NCBI RefSeq assembly: GCF_031143425.1
Contig: NC_090444.1
Coordinates: forward strand, 1,310,013,324-1,310,077,323
Reading direction: 5' to 3'
Length of the DNA: 64,000 nucleotides
Origin: Pleurodeles waltl
Taxonomy: Eukaryota; Chordata; Amphibia; Caudata; Salamandridae
Shown: in pieces, positions 11,745 to 24,523 of the stretch
Position numbering within the stretch: the stretch's first letter is position 1
Layout: every line of letters begins with the position of its first letter
Notes under the pieces: model-generated
What the model was told of the DNA's origin: nothing
Databases searched by the model: none
What the model saw: the letters and a program-made list of their open reading frames with translations, nothing else
Position numbers and translations under genes: made by a program

Positions 11745-13370
11745 CACTACGCCCCTCCACTCCGTTCCACTCCACTCCACTCCACTCCACTCTATGCCAC
11801 TCGATTCTATGAGGCTCCACTCAAATGTACAACATGCCACTTCATTCTACGCCCCACCACTCTCCAACACTCTCGACACGTCACTCGACTCCACGCCATT
11901 CCAATCTATGACACGCACCCCACAACATGCGACTCTACTCTGTGCCCTTTCACTCCACACTACTTACCCCACTCCACTCTACCCCACTCCACTCCACTCC
12001 AATCCATCCCACTCCACTCCAGTTTACCCCAATCTACCCCCACCCCACTCCACTCCACTTCACTACAATTTACCCCAAGGTACTCCACTCCAATCTACCC
12101 CACTCCACTCGTCTTCCCCACTTCACTCGAGTCTACTCCACCCTGATTTACCCACCCCACACCACTCCAATCGACCCCACACCACTGCCACCTGCTCCAC
12201 TCTATCCCAACCTACCCCACTCCAACTCAATCTACCCCACTACAACCCATTCTCCATATCCATTCCACTACAATCTAATCAACCCTATTTCCATTGCAAC
12301 CTACCTCAGTCCAAGCTACCCAGTCCACTCCAATTTACCCCACTCCACGCCAAACTATTCCAGTCCAATCTACTGCACTCAACTCAATCTAACCCAGGCA
12401 ACCTCACCCCACGTCAATCTAACCCACTCCACCACAATCTACTGCACTCCACTAAAATCTACCCCACTCTGCTTCTATCTACCCTAGTCAGTCCACTCCA
12501 CTCCCATCCACTACAATCCACCCCACTCCACTCTACCCAAATCTACTCCACTCCACTTCACTCCAGTCTTCCACACTCCGCTCAAATCTACCACATTCAA
12601 CTCAAATCTACCACCCTCTACTCCAATCTAACTCACTCCACCCATCTCCAATCTACCTTACCCCATTTCACCCTAATCTACCCTACTCCAATCGGCCCCA
12701 ATCTACCTCACCCCAATCTACCCAATCTAATCCACTCCAATCTACTCCACTCCACTCCAGTCTACCCCAGTCTACCCAAATTCACCCCACTCCACTCCAC
12801 CCCATGGCAATCTACTCCACCACAATTTACACACTGTAATCTGCCCATATCCACTCCAATCTACCCTACTCTATTCCAATCGAACCCACTCCAAACTACC
12901 CCACTCCAGCCATTCCTCTTCAGTCTACCCCACTCCATTCCAGTTTACCCTACTCTAATCCACATAATCTACCACACTAAACTCCATTCTAACCTACCCC
13001 ACTCCACTCCACTTTTCCACACTCTTCCCCAATCTGTCTCACTCCACTCCAATCTATCCAGCTCTACACTGCCCCACTCCACTCCAATCTACCCCACTTC
13101 ACTCCAACCCAATCTAGCCCTCTCTAGTCTACCCACTCCAGTCCAGCAAATCTACCCCACTTCACTCTATCCCAATCTACTACACTCCATTCCACTCAAT
13201 CGACCCCAATCCACTTCACTCTAATCTACCACATGCCACTCAAATCTACCCCACTCCAATCCAGTCAACCCACTCCACCCCAATTCACCCCACTCTCATC
13301 TGCCCTGCCCCACTCCATCCCAAACTACCCAAGTCCAATCTACCCCATCCAAATCGCCTTACTCTAATCT
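11745..13370. repeat. Degenerate CCACT/AGTGG pentanucleotide satellite
   Basis: About 1.6 kb built from the 5 bp motif CCACT (AGTGG on the other strand) with frequent AATCTAC variants, so local units read CCACTCCAATCTACC. It starts as pure CCACT repeats near 11758-11790 and becomes more divergent rightward. Stop codons are rare on the plus strand only because of the base composition, which produces a 476-codon open frame at 11794-13224 with no protein character. Confidence 0.95.
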
Positions 13371-13589
13371 GGGCCAAGGAGGTGGGTGTAGTTTGGAAGA
13401 GAAGGTATGGGGAGAGAAAATGTGGCAGGCCAATATCGCTGGGTAGTGGAGGATATAAGGTCGACCCAGCACCTAGTATGCCACTGTCATGGTGTGCGGG
13501 TAACAAGCAAATGTCAGGGCACAGTAAGAAACATCTCCCTGGCCTGCAGGACAACCTAAATAAAAAAATAATAAAAAACATATAAACAT

Positions 13590-16255
13590 GAATAGTAGAA
13601 GGCCAACAGGGCCTCGTTACTCCATTCAAGTTCATGAACTGCCAGCTCCTTCATGTGCAGGCCCTTCTAGAAAAGTAACTCTTCTAAGGGTTGAAACGAG
13701 GGAGAAATGTGGAAGTGTCAGGAGATCCCAAAGGTCCCAGATCCCCACCACCAGCAGGTACGAGGATAGGGGACAGTCCAGAGGTATTTATAAACATTCC
13801 AAAGGGAGCAGAGCTGTCGGATCCAGTCACGCCCACCACCATGAGCTAGGTCCTGTACAGTCCAAGGAGAGGTTTAGTAATAGAGGCATGGTCTCCATGG
13901 GGCTGGTGACGAGGAACATTTCTCAGGGCTTGGGCATGATTTGAAAGGACCAGCTGGCAGGGCGTGGAGTAAGGGGCAAGTCGCAATCCGTAGCAGAGAG
14001 CGGTTGGTAGTGCTGTCCATGATAAGCCGATGCAGAAGTCGATGGGATAGGAAGGAGACCCTGTCTAGATTGCGAGATGCTGAATGATATCCTTTTTAGT
14101 TTTCCAGGAAACAAGGTCTCTATTATGTTTATTGGAGCGCTGAGAGTTTACTGTGGTCCAGCCGTGTTTCAAGGGTGCTCAAGGAGATGGTTGAGATGGG
14201 ACCAGACTGCCCTCACGTGAGTCTGTCTTCACGTTCAATAGTTGCTTGGCTTCCTTTCATGAGCAGAGAACACTGTGTTTGCCCTCCCAGGTGAAGATAA
14301 TAGCAAAGGGGTGCCCCTATTGGTAGGGAATGTTGAGGTCCCTCAGTTTATCGGTGATGGGTTTAAATTGCCTGCGCCTTTGCAAAGTGGTAGACACGAT
14401 GTCTTGGAAAAGACCAGAGCCGCCTTTGTTCTTGATGCATGGAGGATAGTTTCCTTTTCAGTGAAAAAGTGCACCGGTTTGGAATGTCCGGGGTGATGTC
14501 AGGGCGCCCCAGTGCAGGAGCCACTTGATAGGCTCTGTCCAGAGGAGAGGCATTATTATCTCCCCAAATTGCATGCAGAAGGTCTGCAGTGAAGGCCATA
14601 ATGTCCGTGCCCTGTGTCCCTCTAGGAACGTCCAGGATGTGTATGTTGTTTCTCCTGCTTCTATTTTCCAAGTCCTCCTGCTTCAATTGCAATTCAATCT
14701 GCTGCTCCTCTAGGGTTGAAATCCTGCACCATAAAACTTCCTGTTCTTCAGAGTGGTCATCAACAGTGTGCTCCAGGACGTTCATGCACCCCCCAGATCA
14801 GTAGCCTCACATTTAAGTTTGTAAATACAGGTCTTCACGTTTAAGAGAACCAATTTCAGATCTGATTTTTTAAAGAAACTTGTTCATGTGAGCAATGACA
14901 GAGCAATGGAAAAGCCTCAGGGAATTGAAGAGCAGCGGACCGAGTATAGGGGCCTAGCAAAAGGTTGGAGCAGTATCAGCAAACAAGGCCGCTCCTTACG
15001 GCCCTAACCATCACACAATCCAGAAGGGGCAGAGAGTTCCTTTGGAGGAGATCAGGCCCAGGTGCAGGGTAAAGAGGGTCCCAGTGCTCCGTAGAGAGTT
15101 GCAGGGTGCCAATTTCTCATTAGTGCAGGTCATATCAGGAAACAGTGGACATCATCACATAAGGAGCATTAAAAAGAGAGGCCTAAAAAGTGTGAAGGCA
15201 GGCCAAACAATCTGCGAACACCAAGCAGCGTTCAGTTTGCAAAAGTTCAAGAGTACCCAGTTGGTAGATTACAAAGGAGGCAAGTCATTATGGGAGCAGC
15301 GGGTGAAGGTAGCAGGCCAGAGGGGTGATCCCGGTTGGGGACTATACAGCCTGGGGCCAAAGAGCGACAATTGGAGTAGACTGTCTGGAGTCAAAGTTCA
15401 ATTGCGGTGAGCTAAGGGCCACCCGTCATCCAGTAGTTTCTTGCTGCAAATATCATGCACAAATAGTTCAGGCCCCAAAGTGATAGAGAGACGTAGGGAA
15501 ACAAAATAGAATGGTCTCACCAGGCTCTAGGTTTCTTTAGATGATGTGCCCTCCATTAGTGAGTGAGCTGCTCTAAATGCTGAGGTAACGCAGGCCAAAG
15601 CGTTAGTACAACATGGTCGCCCAAGCTCAAGACTAGGCCCCAATGCAGTCTCCTGTCAGGGGCAAGGGGGGGAAGGTATCCTCAAGACTGTCCTCAGCAG
15701 TCACTAGACCTGATGGCTTGGTGCAGTGTTTTCTAGAGTTCTTGGCCTGTCTTGTAGTCCCCAGCCTGATGTTTTTTCTCCGCATCACTGCTGCAACACT
15801 TCCAGGCCAAGGTACAGCCACATTAAATATGGCGGTTCCGCTCTGTGCATCCAACACCCGGGGCTGTTGTGTCTGCAGGGCAGCTAAGAGGCAGGAGGGA
15901 GAAGTGCTACGATTGTTTTGGGGATCCCGCTCACCTATGTCAGTGCCTCCAGGCACCCAGGGGCTAGGTGTCCCTCCCTGTTCATGTCTCTCACGCCGCA
16001 GGAGCAGAAAATGGTAGACCGGGCCTGGCAGGCTTGGCGGCCTGCTGGAGTAAAGCCTAGTGGTGCTGCAAACAGCCCCACTGGCTGGGGTTGGGCACAC
16101 TCTCCTAGTGCCTGGAAGAGTCGGGAGCCTGCGATTGCTATTTGGACCACAATTCCCCTGTCTCTGTGCTGTAGAGAAGTTGAAACAGCGAGCAGCGGTT
16201 CGGAGATTCTGAGAGACGTGTCTCACTCCATTGCAAGCAAGCCCCATTTAGCTTC
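13590..16255 (-). mobile_element. L1-like LINE 5' half, antisense
   Basis: Contains a clear ORF1 relic (below) read from the minus strand. The GC-rich sequence from about 14950 up to 16255 lies upstream of ORF1 and is probably the 5' UTR; it has long open frames but no known protein. No endonuclease or RT is seen below 14160. The right edge abuts the Harbinger-like element at 16259. Confidence 0.6.
14160..14900 (-). pseudogene. L1 ORF1 protein relic
   Basis: The open stretch 14785-14363 has a coiled coil with ISTLEEQQIELQLKQEDLEN, then NRSRRNNIHILDVPRGTQGT, an almost perfect copy of the ORF1 signature, then FTADLLHAIWGDNNASPLDR with YQVAP, the RRM region with the DRAHRV-like motif. Below 14363, after a frameshift, TDKLRDLNIP matches the C-terminal domain. 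Upstream of 14785 the coiled coil continues in other frames to about 14870. Length is compatible with a near-complete ORF1 before decay. Confidence 0.85.
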
Positions 16256-16258
16256 TTT

Positions 16259-17339
16259 GGTGGTCATTATAGCATTGGTGGTAAAAACCGCCTATCGCCG
16301 CAGTGACGGCCGCCAAAATACCACCACCACGGCTACCATCCATCCACCATATTATGAGCACTGCCTGACTTCCGTCACAAGAAGTGCAGAAATCCAGCAG
16401 TGTTTATGGTGGTTGACTGTGGTAATCTGGCGCTGCTACCAACAGCACCGCTATGCCAGTAGAACGCCGCCAGCTGTATTATGAGCAATAATATGGCCTG
16501 TCGGTGTTCTGCTGGCGGGGCGCTGATGGTGGTAGCAGCGACCCTTCCTGCCGAAAGACCTCCTCGCTCAAGGTAAGTCGGGCTTCCGACTGCGGAGGGG
16601 GGTCGGAGGGTGGGGGTTGTTGTATGTGTGTGTGTCTGAGTGTGTGCATGAATGTGTGAGTGAGTGTGAATGCGTCTGTGTGTATTGTGTTGTTTGCGTG
16701 GTAGTATGCATGTAAGAATGGTGAAGTGAGCGTGTGTCTGCATGTCAGTGTGATCGTTGTAAGAATGTGTGTGAGCCTGTCTGGATGTCTGCGTGTATGA
16801 ATGGGTGTATACTAGTATGTGTATGAATGTGTGTGTGCCATGTGTGTATGAATGCATGTATGCCAGTGAGAGTGATTGGGTATATGTGCGGTGCGTGTCT
16901 GCGGGTGTGTGCATATATGGGGGTGGGGGGTTGTGTCTGAGGATCGGAAGTGTTGGAGGTGTGTGTGTGTGATGATCGGAGGGGTGAGGGTGTGTGTGTG
17001 AGGATCGGGGCGGGGGTGTTTGGATGGAGGGGATGGGGGTGTCAGGTGAGTGTTGGGGGGTTGGGGAGCCACCCACCGGTGCAGGGCAGAAATTATCTTT
17101 CACTGGTAGGACCTACAGCCATGCAACACCACGAAAACCATGGTGGTAGGCAGGCTCATAATGCTGCCGGCAGTACTATGCTGGCCGCCTGGCTAGAGAT
17201 ACACATGTCCGGCCCGGCAGCATATACTGCCATGGCGATAAGTGTGGAGAAGGGGCTGGTTGGCTGTAGGCAACCCGCCAATCTCATAATGTGGCGGCAT
17301 GCCGCATTAATACTCACCGCCGGGGTCATAATGACCCCC
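16259..17339. mobile_element. Harbinger-like non-autonomous element
   Basis: Terminal inverted repeats: left GGTGGTCATTAT, right (reversed) GGGGGTCATTAT, with flanking TTT at 16256-16258 and 17340-17342 as a 3 bp target duplication. Subterminal sequence is rich in CCGCC/GGCGG, as in the larger element at 24135-27823 whose ends are almost the same. The middle (about 16610-17010) is an expanded TG/CA-rich microsatellite. No coding region is left. Confidence 0.8.
16610..17010. repeat. TG-rich microsatellite inside the Harbinger-like element
   Basis: Imperfect TGTG runs interspersed with TGAATG and TGTATG. The reverse strand gives a 242-codon frame rich in His, Thr and Pro that I regard as repeat-derived. 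Confidence 0.85.
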
Positions 17340-17475
17340 TTTGTTTATTACTTATTTTACACAGTTTTGGTTATTGTTGACTTATTTTTCAAGATACTTT
17401 TATTAGTAAGAATTATGACTAACCTGAGGACTACTGACAAGCAGGTTGTTGTATGATTTTTTAATCTTACTCTGG

Positions 17476-19900
17476 TCATGATTTTGAGACTGACTCTGAA
17501 TCTGAGGCGAAGGAGGAAGTGCAAGATTCTGGTAGTGAATTTTCTGTCAGGGAGGAATCATCTGATGATGAAGTGCAGAGAAAGAGCCATTTTTTTAGGA
17601 AGACACTGATGTGTTGATAGTGCAGCAAGAGGCATCTGGATTGTAGCCTGGGGCTGAAAGCCTTCCCATTGGAAGAGCTGAAACTCTGGGTTGCCCCAAA
17701 CATGGTGAAGTCGGTGTTGCCTGCCTTTAGTGGTGTTCAGGGTGTAGATTGAATACTGAAAACTTTTTGCCTCTAAATTTCTTTCAGTTGTTTATGGGCA
17801 ATGTATTTTTGGATGAGATTGTTGACCAGACTAATTTGTATGCTGAATAGCATTTGAGGGACTACAGTGCCAGACTTAAGCCCGACTCTAGAGCTAACCG
17901 GTGGGCTCCTACAAATCTGGATGAGTTGAGAGAGGTTCTTGGGTTTTTGATTAGCTTGATCAGGAAGCTGTCTCTGTTTTCCAATTACTCTACTAGTCCC
18001 TTGATGGCAACTGCTATATTTCCTGCAACCATGAGCCATGATTGGTATTTGCTTCTTTGGTGCTGCATTTTGATGATAATGCTTCAGCATTACCACAAGA
18101 TCATCCTGATTTTTACCTTCTTTTTTAAGATTTAGCCTGTCCTTGCTCACTTTGTAGCACAATTTTCAGAGATCTATCTTCCAGGGAATAAATAGCTGTG
18201 GATTAGTCTTTGGCCCTGTTCAAGGACCTTTGGTTTTTAGGCAGCGCATTCCCAGCAAGAGTGCATGTTATAGAGTTAAGATGTATATGCTGCCTGAGTG
18301 TAGGACTGGATATGTCTATAATTTCAGGCTGTACACTGGTAGGGATTGCAGTATTGACCCCTCTGGTTGTCCATCCACTTTCAGAGTTAGGGCCAGATGT
18401 ATCATGCATTTTTGCAATCGCAAACGGTCCAATAGGCTGTTTGCTATCGCAAAAATGCATTTTGGTATGTATGAATTCCCATTTGCGAGTTGGTAACTTG
18501 TTATCGAATCGCAAATTGGAATTGCGACTACATATCGATTCGGTATTAGGGAGGGGCGTGTCAAATCACAGCAGTATATAGGAATGTTTTGTGACTCAAA
18601 TGCAGTCGCAAAACATTTATATTTTGACACCTACTTCAAGTAGGTGGTAACCCATTCACAAAGGCGAAGGAGTCCCTTCACAATGCAAAAACTATTTTTA
18701 AGAGCAAGCAGTGGTCCCATGGACCACTGCCTACTCTTAAAAAATGAAGAGATAACTTATCATTTTTGTTTTTGAAATGCATCCTGTTTTCCTTTAAGGA
18801 AAGGAGCTGCATTTAAAAAAAAAAAAAAAAAGAATTGCTTTATTTAAAAGCAATCACAGACATGGTGGTCTGCTGAGCCCAGCAGGCCACCATCCCTGTG
18901 ATTATACCCATTCACAATGGGTCGCAAATTGTGACCTACCTCATGAATATTAATGAGGTAGATCGATTTGCGAGCCATTGGGAATCGCTAAATGAAACTC
19001 CTGGAGTTTCATTCATTCAAATAGCAATTATGTAGTTGCGATTCACAGATAATCGCAATTAGGTAATCACTATTTGGAAATATGATACATCTGGCCCTTA
19101 GTGAGAAAACTGTATGGGAACTTGGTAGAGGAGTTTTTAACAAAGCTCCCCATTTTATATGTAGATAGCTTCTACACTGGTGTGCAACCGTTCAGGGAAT
19201 TGTTCAAAGCGAACACTGTTGCTTGTGGCACAATCCGCTCTAACCATAAAGGTTGCCCAAACAAATTTGTTTTTAAAAAATTGAGAGGGGATGGTACATT
19301 GCCTTGTGTAGTGTGAACTTCTAGCTGTGAAGTTTGGAGACCGGAGAGATGTCTACATGCTGAGTACCATCCATGATGAAAGTACTTTACCTGTGACTCT
19401 TTGTGGTTGGGTTGCTGAAGCACACAAACCTATATGCAATTTAGACTACAATAGGTACATGGGTGGTGTAGATAGAGTAGATCAGAGGTTGGAACCTTAT
19501 GCTGCTATCTGAAGGCTTCCATTTGGTATAAGAAGTTGGCTATCCATTTATTCCATTTAGCAACCTTCAATGCTTTTATTGTATTCAAGGATTGTTCTCT
19601 AGAGTCAAAGATGACATTTGTTCAGCGTCAACAGTTTGTTAGAGGCAGCTTTGTTGTAGTGGAACTGGAGTGGTGGAGGATGTGGCTAGATTCAAAGGTT
19701 TCCACTTTGCTAATCACATTCCTCCCACACCCAAAAATACTTTCCCAGTCCAAGATGTCGATTCTGTATGTGAAGAGATATGCAGAAGAAGAGTTATGTG
19801 TACTGCCCCAAGTGTACTTCTAAGCCTGGGCTGTGTGTGCCCACATGTTTTAGATTGTACCACATGCAACAGAGTTGTTGGAAGCAACTGTGAGTATAAA
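17476..19900 (+). pseudogene. PiggyBac transposase relic
   Basis: PiggyBac transposases cut and paste at TTAA sites using a DDD active site. In order: an acidic start (FETDSESEAKEEVQDSGSEF, 17480-17540), WVAPNMVKSVLPAFSGVQGV (~17690), RLKPDSRANRWAPTNLDELR (17870-17930), ATAIFPATMSHDWYLL, FRQRIPSKSACYRVKMYMLP with CRTGYVYNF and the TGRD motif (18230-18350). After a 708 bp MITE come LYVDSFYTGVQPFRELFKAN (19150), DRRDVYMLSTIHDES, NRYMGGVDRVDQRLEPYAAI (19440-19510) and a C-terminal Cys-rich part (19760-19890). There are many stops and frameshifts, and a segment before RQRIPS is degraded. Closest in style to PGBD4-like vertebrate copies. Confidence 0.9.
18390..19097. mobile_element. Harbinger-like MITE inside PiggyBac
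   Basis: Terminal inverted repeats GGGCCAGATGTATCAT at both ends, flanked by TTA at 18387-18389 and 19098-19100. The interior is rich in short inverted motifs (TTGCGATT/AATCGCAA) and has no coding sequence. The PiggyBac protein similarity resumes directly after it. Confidence 0.9.
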
Positions 19901-20077
19901 GGTAAACTGACTGGTTTGTATTAGTTTTATATTTTTGTTCAGATTTCATGGTTGGCATTAGTGTGATGTATATAGTTAGAGCTGTTTTGTTTGTAGTTAT
20001 AGTTTTGTATTTACATCCGACTGGTTTGTATTTTTTTGTTGTTAAAAAAAGTGTGAAGGCAGTGTGTGTGTACTGGC

Positions 20078-20262
20078 GCTTAGCTGACAGTGTGCGTGAA
20101 CCGGAGCTTGGCTGGCAGTGTGCATGGACTGGCACTTGGCTGGCGATATGCGGGGAATGGTCTTTGGCTGGCAGTGTGCTTGAACTGACGCTTGGCTGGC
20201 AGTGTGTGTGAGCTGGCACTTGGCTGGAGATGTATGAGCTGGCATTTGACTGGCAGTGTGTG
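20078..20262. repeat. ~28-30 bp minisatellite
   Basis: About six or seven imperfect units built on CTTGGCTGGCAGTGTG followed by TGAACTGGCA-like sequence. Lies just 3' of the PiggyBac relic. Confidence 0.85.
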
Positions 20263-20396
20263 AGTAGTGACTTGCTGCTGGTCACTACACACACAGGTAG
20301 CCAAGCACCAGTCCACATACTCCGTCAGCTGCCAGCCACTGTGATTGATGTGTCAGTCATATGGGCATATGAAAGTGATGGGCCCTTGAATGACGC

Positions 20397-21447
20397 TGTC
20401 TGTTGATGTGAGTATTGTACTTTGCTGGGCCCACGGCTGGCGGTGTGAATGATCTTGCGTGTGCCACATATGAAAGGTGTGTGAATGGCCTGTAAAGCGG
20501 TTGGTGCCTTGTTGCAGCTTTATAGCAAACAAGCTGTGAGTCATTGGTTCTGTTTTCTGACCTTTCAATTATTAACAGTGCATTACATTTTTGTGAAATC
20601 TCTTGTTAATAAAATTTTACGTTCTGCACCTTCACTCACCAATGTTCCAAATGTAACCGGTAATTGTGTGCACTTGAGGAATAAATTGTTGGGAAGTAAT
20701 ATTTTTCTTTTCTGTCTTTCTCTGCCAGGGTGTACATTGTCTCTACATTGTCTGTTGATGTGGGTATTGTAATGTGCTAGGCCAGTGGCTGGCAGTGTGA
20801 ATGGTTTTGTGTGTGTCCTGTCTGAAAGGTGTGTGAAGGGCTTGTAAAGCGGTTGGTGCCTTGTTGCGGCTTTCTAGCTCACAAGCTGTGAGCATTGGTT
20901 CAGTTTTTTGACTTTTCAATTATTAACAGTGCATTTTATGTTTGTGAAATCTCTTGTTAATAAAACTTTACATTCTGCACCTTCATTCACCCTCGTGCCA
21001 AATCCAACCAGAATGTGTGTGTACTTGAGGAATAGATGGTTGTGAAGTAATATTTGTCTTTTCTGTCTTTCTCTGCCAGGGTGTACATTGTCTCTACATT
21101 GTCTGTTAAAGTGAGTGTTGTAATGTGCTGGGCCCATGGCTGGTGGTGTGAATGCTCTTGTGTGTGTCACGTATGAAAGGTGTGTGAATGACCTCTAAAA
21201 AGGATGGTGCTCTGACGCTGCTTTACAGCTCACAAGCTGTGAGCCATTGGTTCAGTTTTTTGGCCTTTCAATTATTAACCGTGCAATTCATTTTTGTGAA
21301 ATCTCTTGTTAATAATACTTTACATTCTGAACCTTCACTCATCCTTGTGCCAAATCCAAACAGTATGTGTGTGTACTCGACGAATAGATGGTTGTGAAGT
21401 AATATTTGTCTTTTCTGACTTTCTCTGCCAGGGTGTACATTGTCTCT
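20397..21447. repeat. Three tandem copies of a ~351 bp unit
   Basis: Units start at TGTCTGTTGATGTG (20397), at 20749, and at TGTCTGTTAAAGTG (21100), and end before 21448 at GTGTACATTGTCTCT. Each holds TTTCAATTATTAAC and AATCTCTTGTTAATA. Periods are 352 and 351 bp. No coding content. Confidence 0.9.
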
Positions 21448-21689
21448 AAGGAAAATCTACCAACTACAGATATTTTAGTAAACTAGACACCCAGGGGTTT
21501 ATAGGGTGGTGTGCCTTTTGTGGATCCCAACACGTTTTCTTACCCAAATTGACCTACAAACCTCAAAATGTTACTAAAATCACACATTTTCCTTGCATTT
21601 TAGTGCCATATTTTTCCAGAATCATAAGGAAACCACAATATTCCTAAACCCAGCATTTCCGCACTTGTCCCAATAAAAATGCTGCCCCA

Positions 21690-23150
21690 CTTGTGTGGCT
21701 GGGTCTAGTGCCTGTGACAGGAGCTGATCAAACTAACATCAATGGGGGTCCTCACAAAGAGACCCTCCTTGACCTTGGTTTGATTTGTTCTGGTGCAGGC
21801 ACTAGGCCCAGCCACACAAGTGAGGTACAATTTTATTGAGGAAGTGCCAGCTGAGCTAGGGTCCAAAGTCTAGAGGTGTCCACTTTGGGAAAAGAGGGTC
21901 AGTTTTGGGTGGAAAAATTTACTGCCACCATGTTGCATTCTGGCCCGTTTCCTGTTGCAGGCACTAGCTCCACCCACACAAGTGAGGTATCATTTTTATC
22001 AGGAGACTTTGGGAAACACTGGGTGAAAGAAAGTTAATAGGTCTACCACTGATTCTAGAACTTTCCATCACAGAAATGTGAGAAAAATTAGTTTTTCTTC
22101 AAAGTTTGAGGTTTGCAAGCGATTCTGGGTAAGTAAATGTGGTGAGAGCCATGCAAGTCAGCCCCCCCTGGATATCCCTATGCATCTAGTCTTAAAAAGT
22201 GTACAGGTTGGCTAGGTGTCCCCAGCTGCCAGCTGAGCTAGAGTCCAAAATATAGAACGAGAAGGTTATTTTTGGATGGAAAAATGGGCTGCGTCCATGT
22301 TGCATTCTGCACCATTTCCTATCACGGGCACTACGTCTACCCACATAGGTAAGGTACCAATTTTATCAGGAGACATGGGGGACTGCTTGGTGAAAGGAAG
22401 TTTGGGGCTGCCCATGGATTATAGAACTTACCATCGCAGAAATGTAAGGAAAATGTTTTCTTTAGACAAAGTTTGAGGTTTGCAAGGGATTCTGGATAAC
22501 TAAATATGGTGAGAGCCATGCAAGTCAGCCCATTCTGGATACCCCTAGCCGTCTAGTTTTCATAAATGTACAGGTTGGCTAGGATTCTTAAGGTGCCAGC
22601 TGATCCAGGGTCCAAAATATAGCGCTACCCACTTTGGGAAAAGAGTGTCAGTTTTGGGTGGAAAAATGCACTGCCTCCACGTTTCATTCTGGGAAGGTTC
22701 CTGTCTCAGGCACTAGGTCTACCCACACAAATGAGGTACCATTCTTATCTGGAGACTTGGGGAATTGCTGGGCGGAAGGAAGTTTGTGGCTCCCTACGGA
22801 TTCTAGAACTTTGCATCACAGAAATAGGAGGAGAATGTGTTTTTTGGTGAAAGTTTGAGTTTTTCAAGATATTCTAGGTTATTAAAATGTGGTGAGAGCC
22901 ATGCAAGACAGCCCACCATGGATACCCCTCCGTGTCTAATTTTCAAAAATGTACAGGTTGGCTAGGTTTCCTTAGGTGCCAGCTGAGCTAGGGTCCAAAA
23001 CCTAGAGCAACCCATTTTGGGCAAAGAGGGCCAGTTGTGGGTATAAAAATGAGCTGCGTCCATGTTGCGTTTTGGGTCGTTTCCTGTTATGGGCACTAGG
23101 TCTACCCACACGAGTGAGGTACCATTTTTATCAGGAGACTTGGAGGAGCA
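21690..23150. repeat. ~366-383 bp tandem repeat, about four copies
   Basis: GTGAGAGCCATGCAAG recurs at about 22141, 22509 and 22890; CAGGTTGGCTAGG at about 22204, 22570 and 22953; the GCACTAG...CCCACACAAGTGAGGTA segment recurs at about 21800, 21960, 22327, 22709 and 23092. Copies diverge by 10-15% by eye. Probably part of a PiggyBac-related non-autonomous tail, an inference from position only. Confidence 0.85.
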
Positions 23151-24134
23151 TAGAATAGTAGAACATTTGTTATTACCAAGAGGATATCACTGCATTTGTG
23201 CCTTTCAAATGAAAATCAGTGTTTAAGAAAGATGACATTATAAAAAATACCCTCCAAATCATACGCTAGAATGGGTACCCACAAATTGAGCAATGTATAA
23301 ATAAACCACTGCTCCTAAACTCTACATCTGGTGCCCATTTCAGAAATACATACGTTTTTCAGTCTGCCTATTTCACTATAAGGATTGGTCTATGCTCGGC
23401 ACACATAGAAAGCCCCTTGTACGATGCAGTTCAGTTGTGTGCTCTGGGTACCTTGGGTTCTTGGAGAACCTACAAACCCCTATACATCCTCACAACCAGA
23501 GGGGTCTAGCGGATGTAATGGTATATTTCTTTTGTCAATCTGCCATCGTGACAAAAAGTTACAGATCAAAATGTTTTTACAAATGCCCGTTTTTTTTCTT
23601 CTAATTTTCAACATTTCTTTATTTCAACAGTTATTTTCCTTTAAAAAACCTTGAGGGATCTACACATTTGACCCCTTGCTCAATTTGGAATTTTGGCTAG
23701 GGTGCAGAAATGTATAGATTTTCCAAATCACCTATGGGTTTTACACAGGTTTCTACCACAAACTGGCAGTAGGTTGAAAGCATGAAAATAGGGAAATAGG
23801 CTACCTCTTAGAAAAATGCCAAAACTGTGGTACACAATTAAGGTTTTTGATTCAGCTCCACATGTTCCTGAAAGCTGAGAAGATGGTGCCTTTAGTACAG
23901 TAAATCATTAGTGGATCCCATTTTTAGTAACTACGCACCTCAAGTGATAATCATAATCCTTATCAGGCTGAAATCTCAACGTCACTAAATTAACCTGAAC
24001 TCAATCTCTGGTAGTGATTCACAAAGCAGGCAGGCTTAACTTAGAGCCATGTGTAAAGCATTTATGCAGTTCTAAAACAGAACTATGAAATGACACCAAA
24101 ATTACAAAAAGCAAATGAGGGGAATGGAAACTAT
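23151..24134. other. Unassigned single-copy-looking tail
   Basis: AT-rich sequence with no coding similarity and no internal repetition that I can see. It could be the rest of the element that carries the 366-383 bp repeats. Its right edge is set by the Harbinger-like terminus. Confidence 0.35.
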
Positions 24135-24440
24135 GGTGGTCATTACAACCCTGGAGGACGGTGTTAAAGTGGCGGTAAAAAATTTGGAATTAAGACCATG
24201 GCAGAAACCGCCAACAAAGACCGCCACTTTAACACTCCGACCGCCACGGTGGTACAAACAAACAGCGCGGCGGTCACCGCCAACAGACAGGCGGAGGACA
24301 ATGTACCGCCCACACTATTATGACAGGCCAATCCGCCACCTTTTCCGGGGCGGATTCACCGGGGATTGAAACACGGTGGAAACAGGAATTTCGAAGGGAA
24401 AACGTTCACCTCTACACACTCCTCGAGGAAGGAGGACACG

Positions 24441-24523
24441 ATGGACCCGGAACTCCAAATCCTACCTGCAATAGTCTTCCTGCTCCTGTACCAGGAGCAC
24501 GAACGCCGGCGGCGAAGACCACG
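24441..24523 (+). pseudogene. First exon of a Harbinger transposase
   Basis: The ATG at 24441 opens MDPELQILPAIVFLLLYQEH followed by ERRRRRPR, the characteristic N-terminus of vertebrate Harbinger transposases, then a consensus donor site ACG|GTGAGTA at 24524. The following exons with the DDE nuclease are missing from the element, so only this exon survives. Confidence 0.7.

Noticed and set aside
11794..13224. 476-codon open frame, and a 186-codon frame beside it
   Set aside because: They lie wholly in the CCACT pentamer array; the repeat simply lacks stop codons on the plus strand.
15633..16247. 204-codon minus-strand frame
   Set aside because: GC-rich sequence upstream of an L1 ORF1; no recognisable domain, probably 5' UTR.
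16375..17103. 242-codon His/Thr/Pro-rich frame
   Set aside because: Translation of the CA/TG microsatellite in a MITE.
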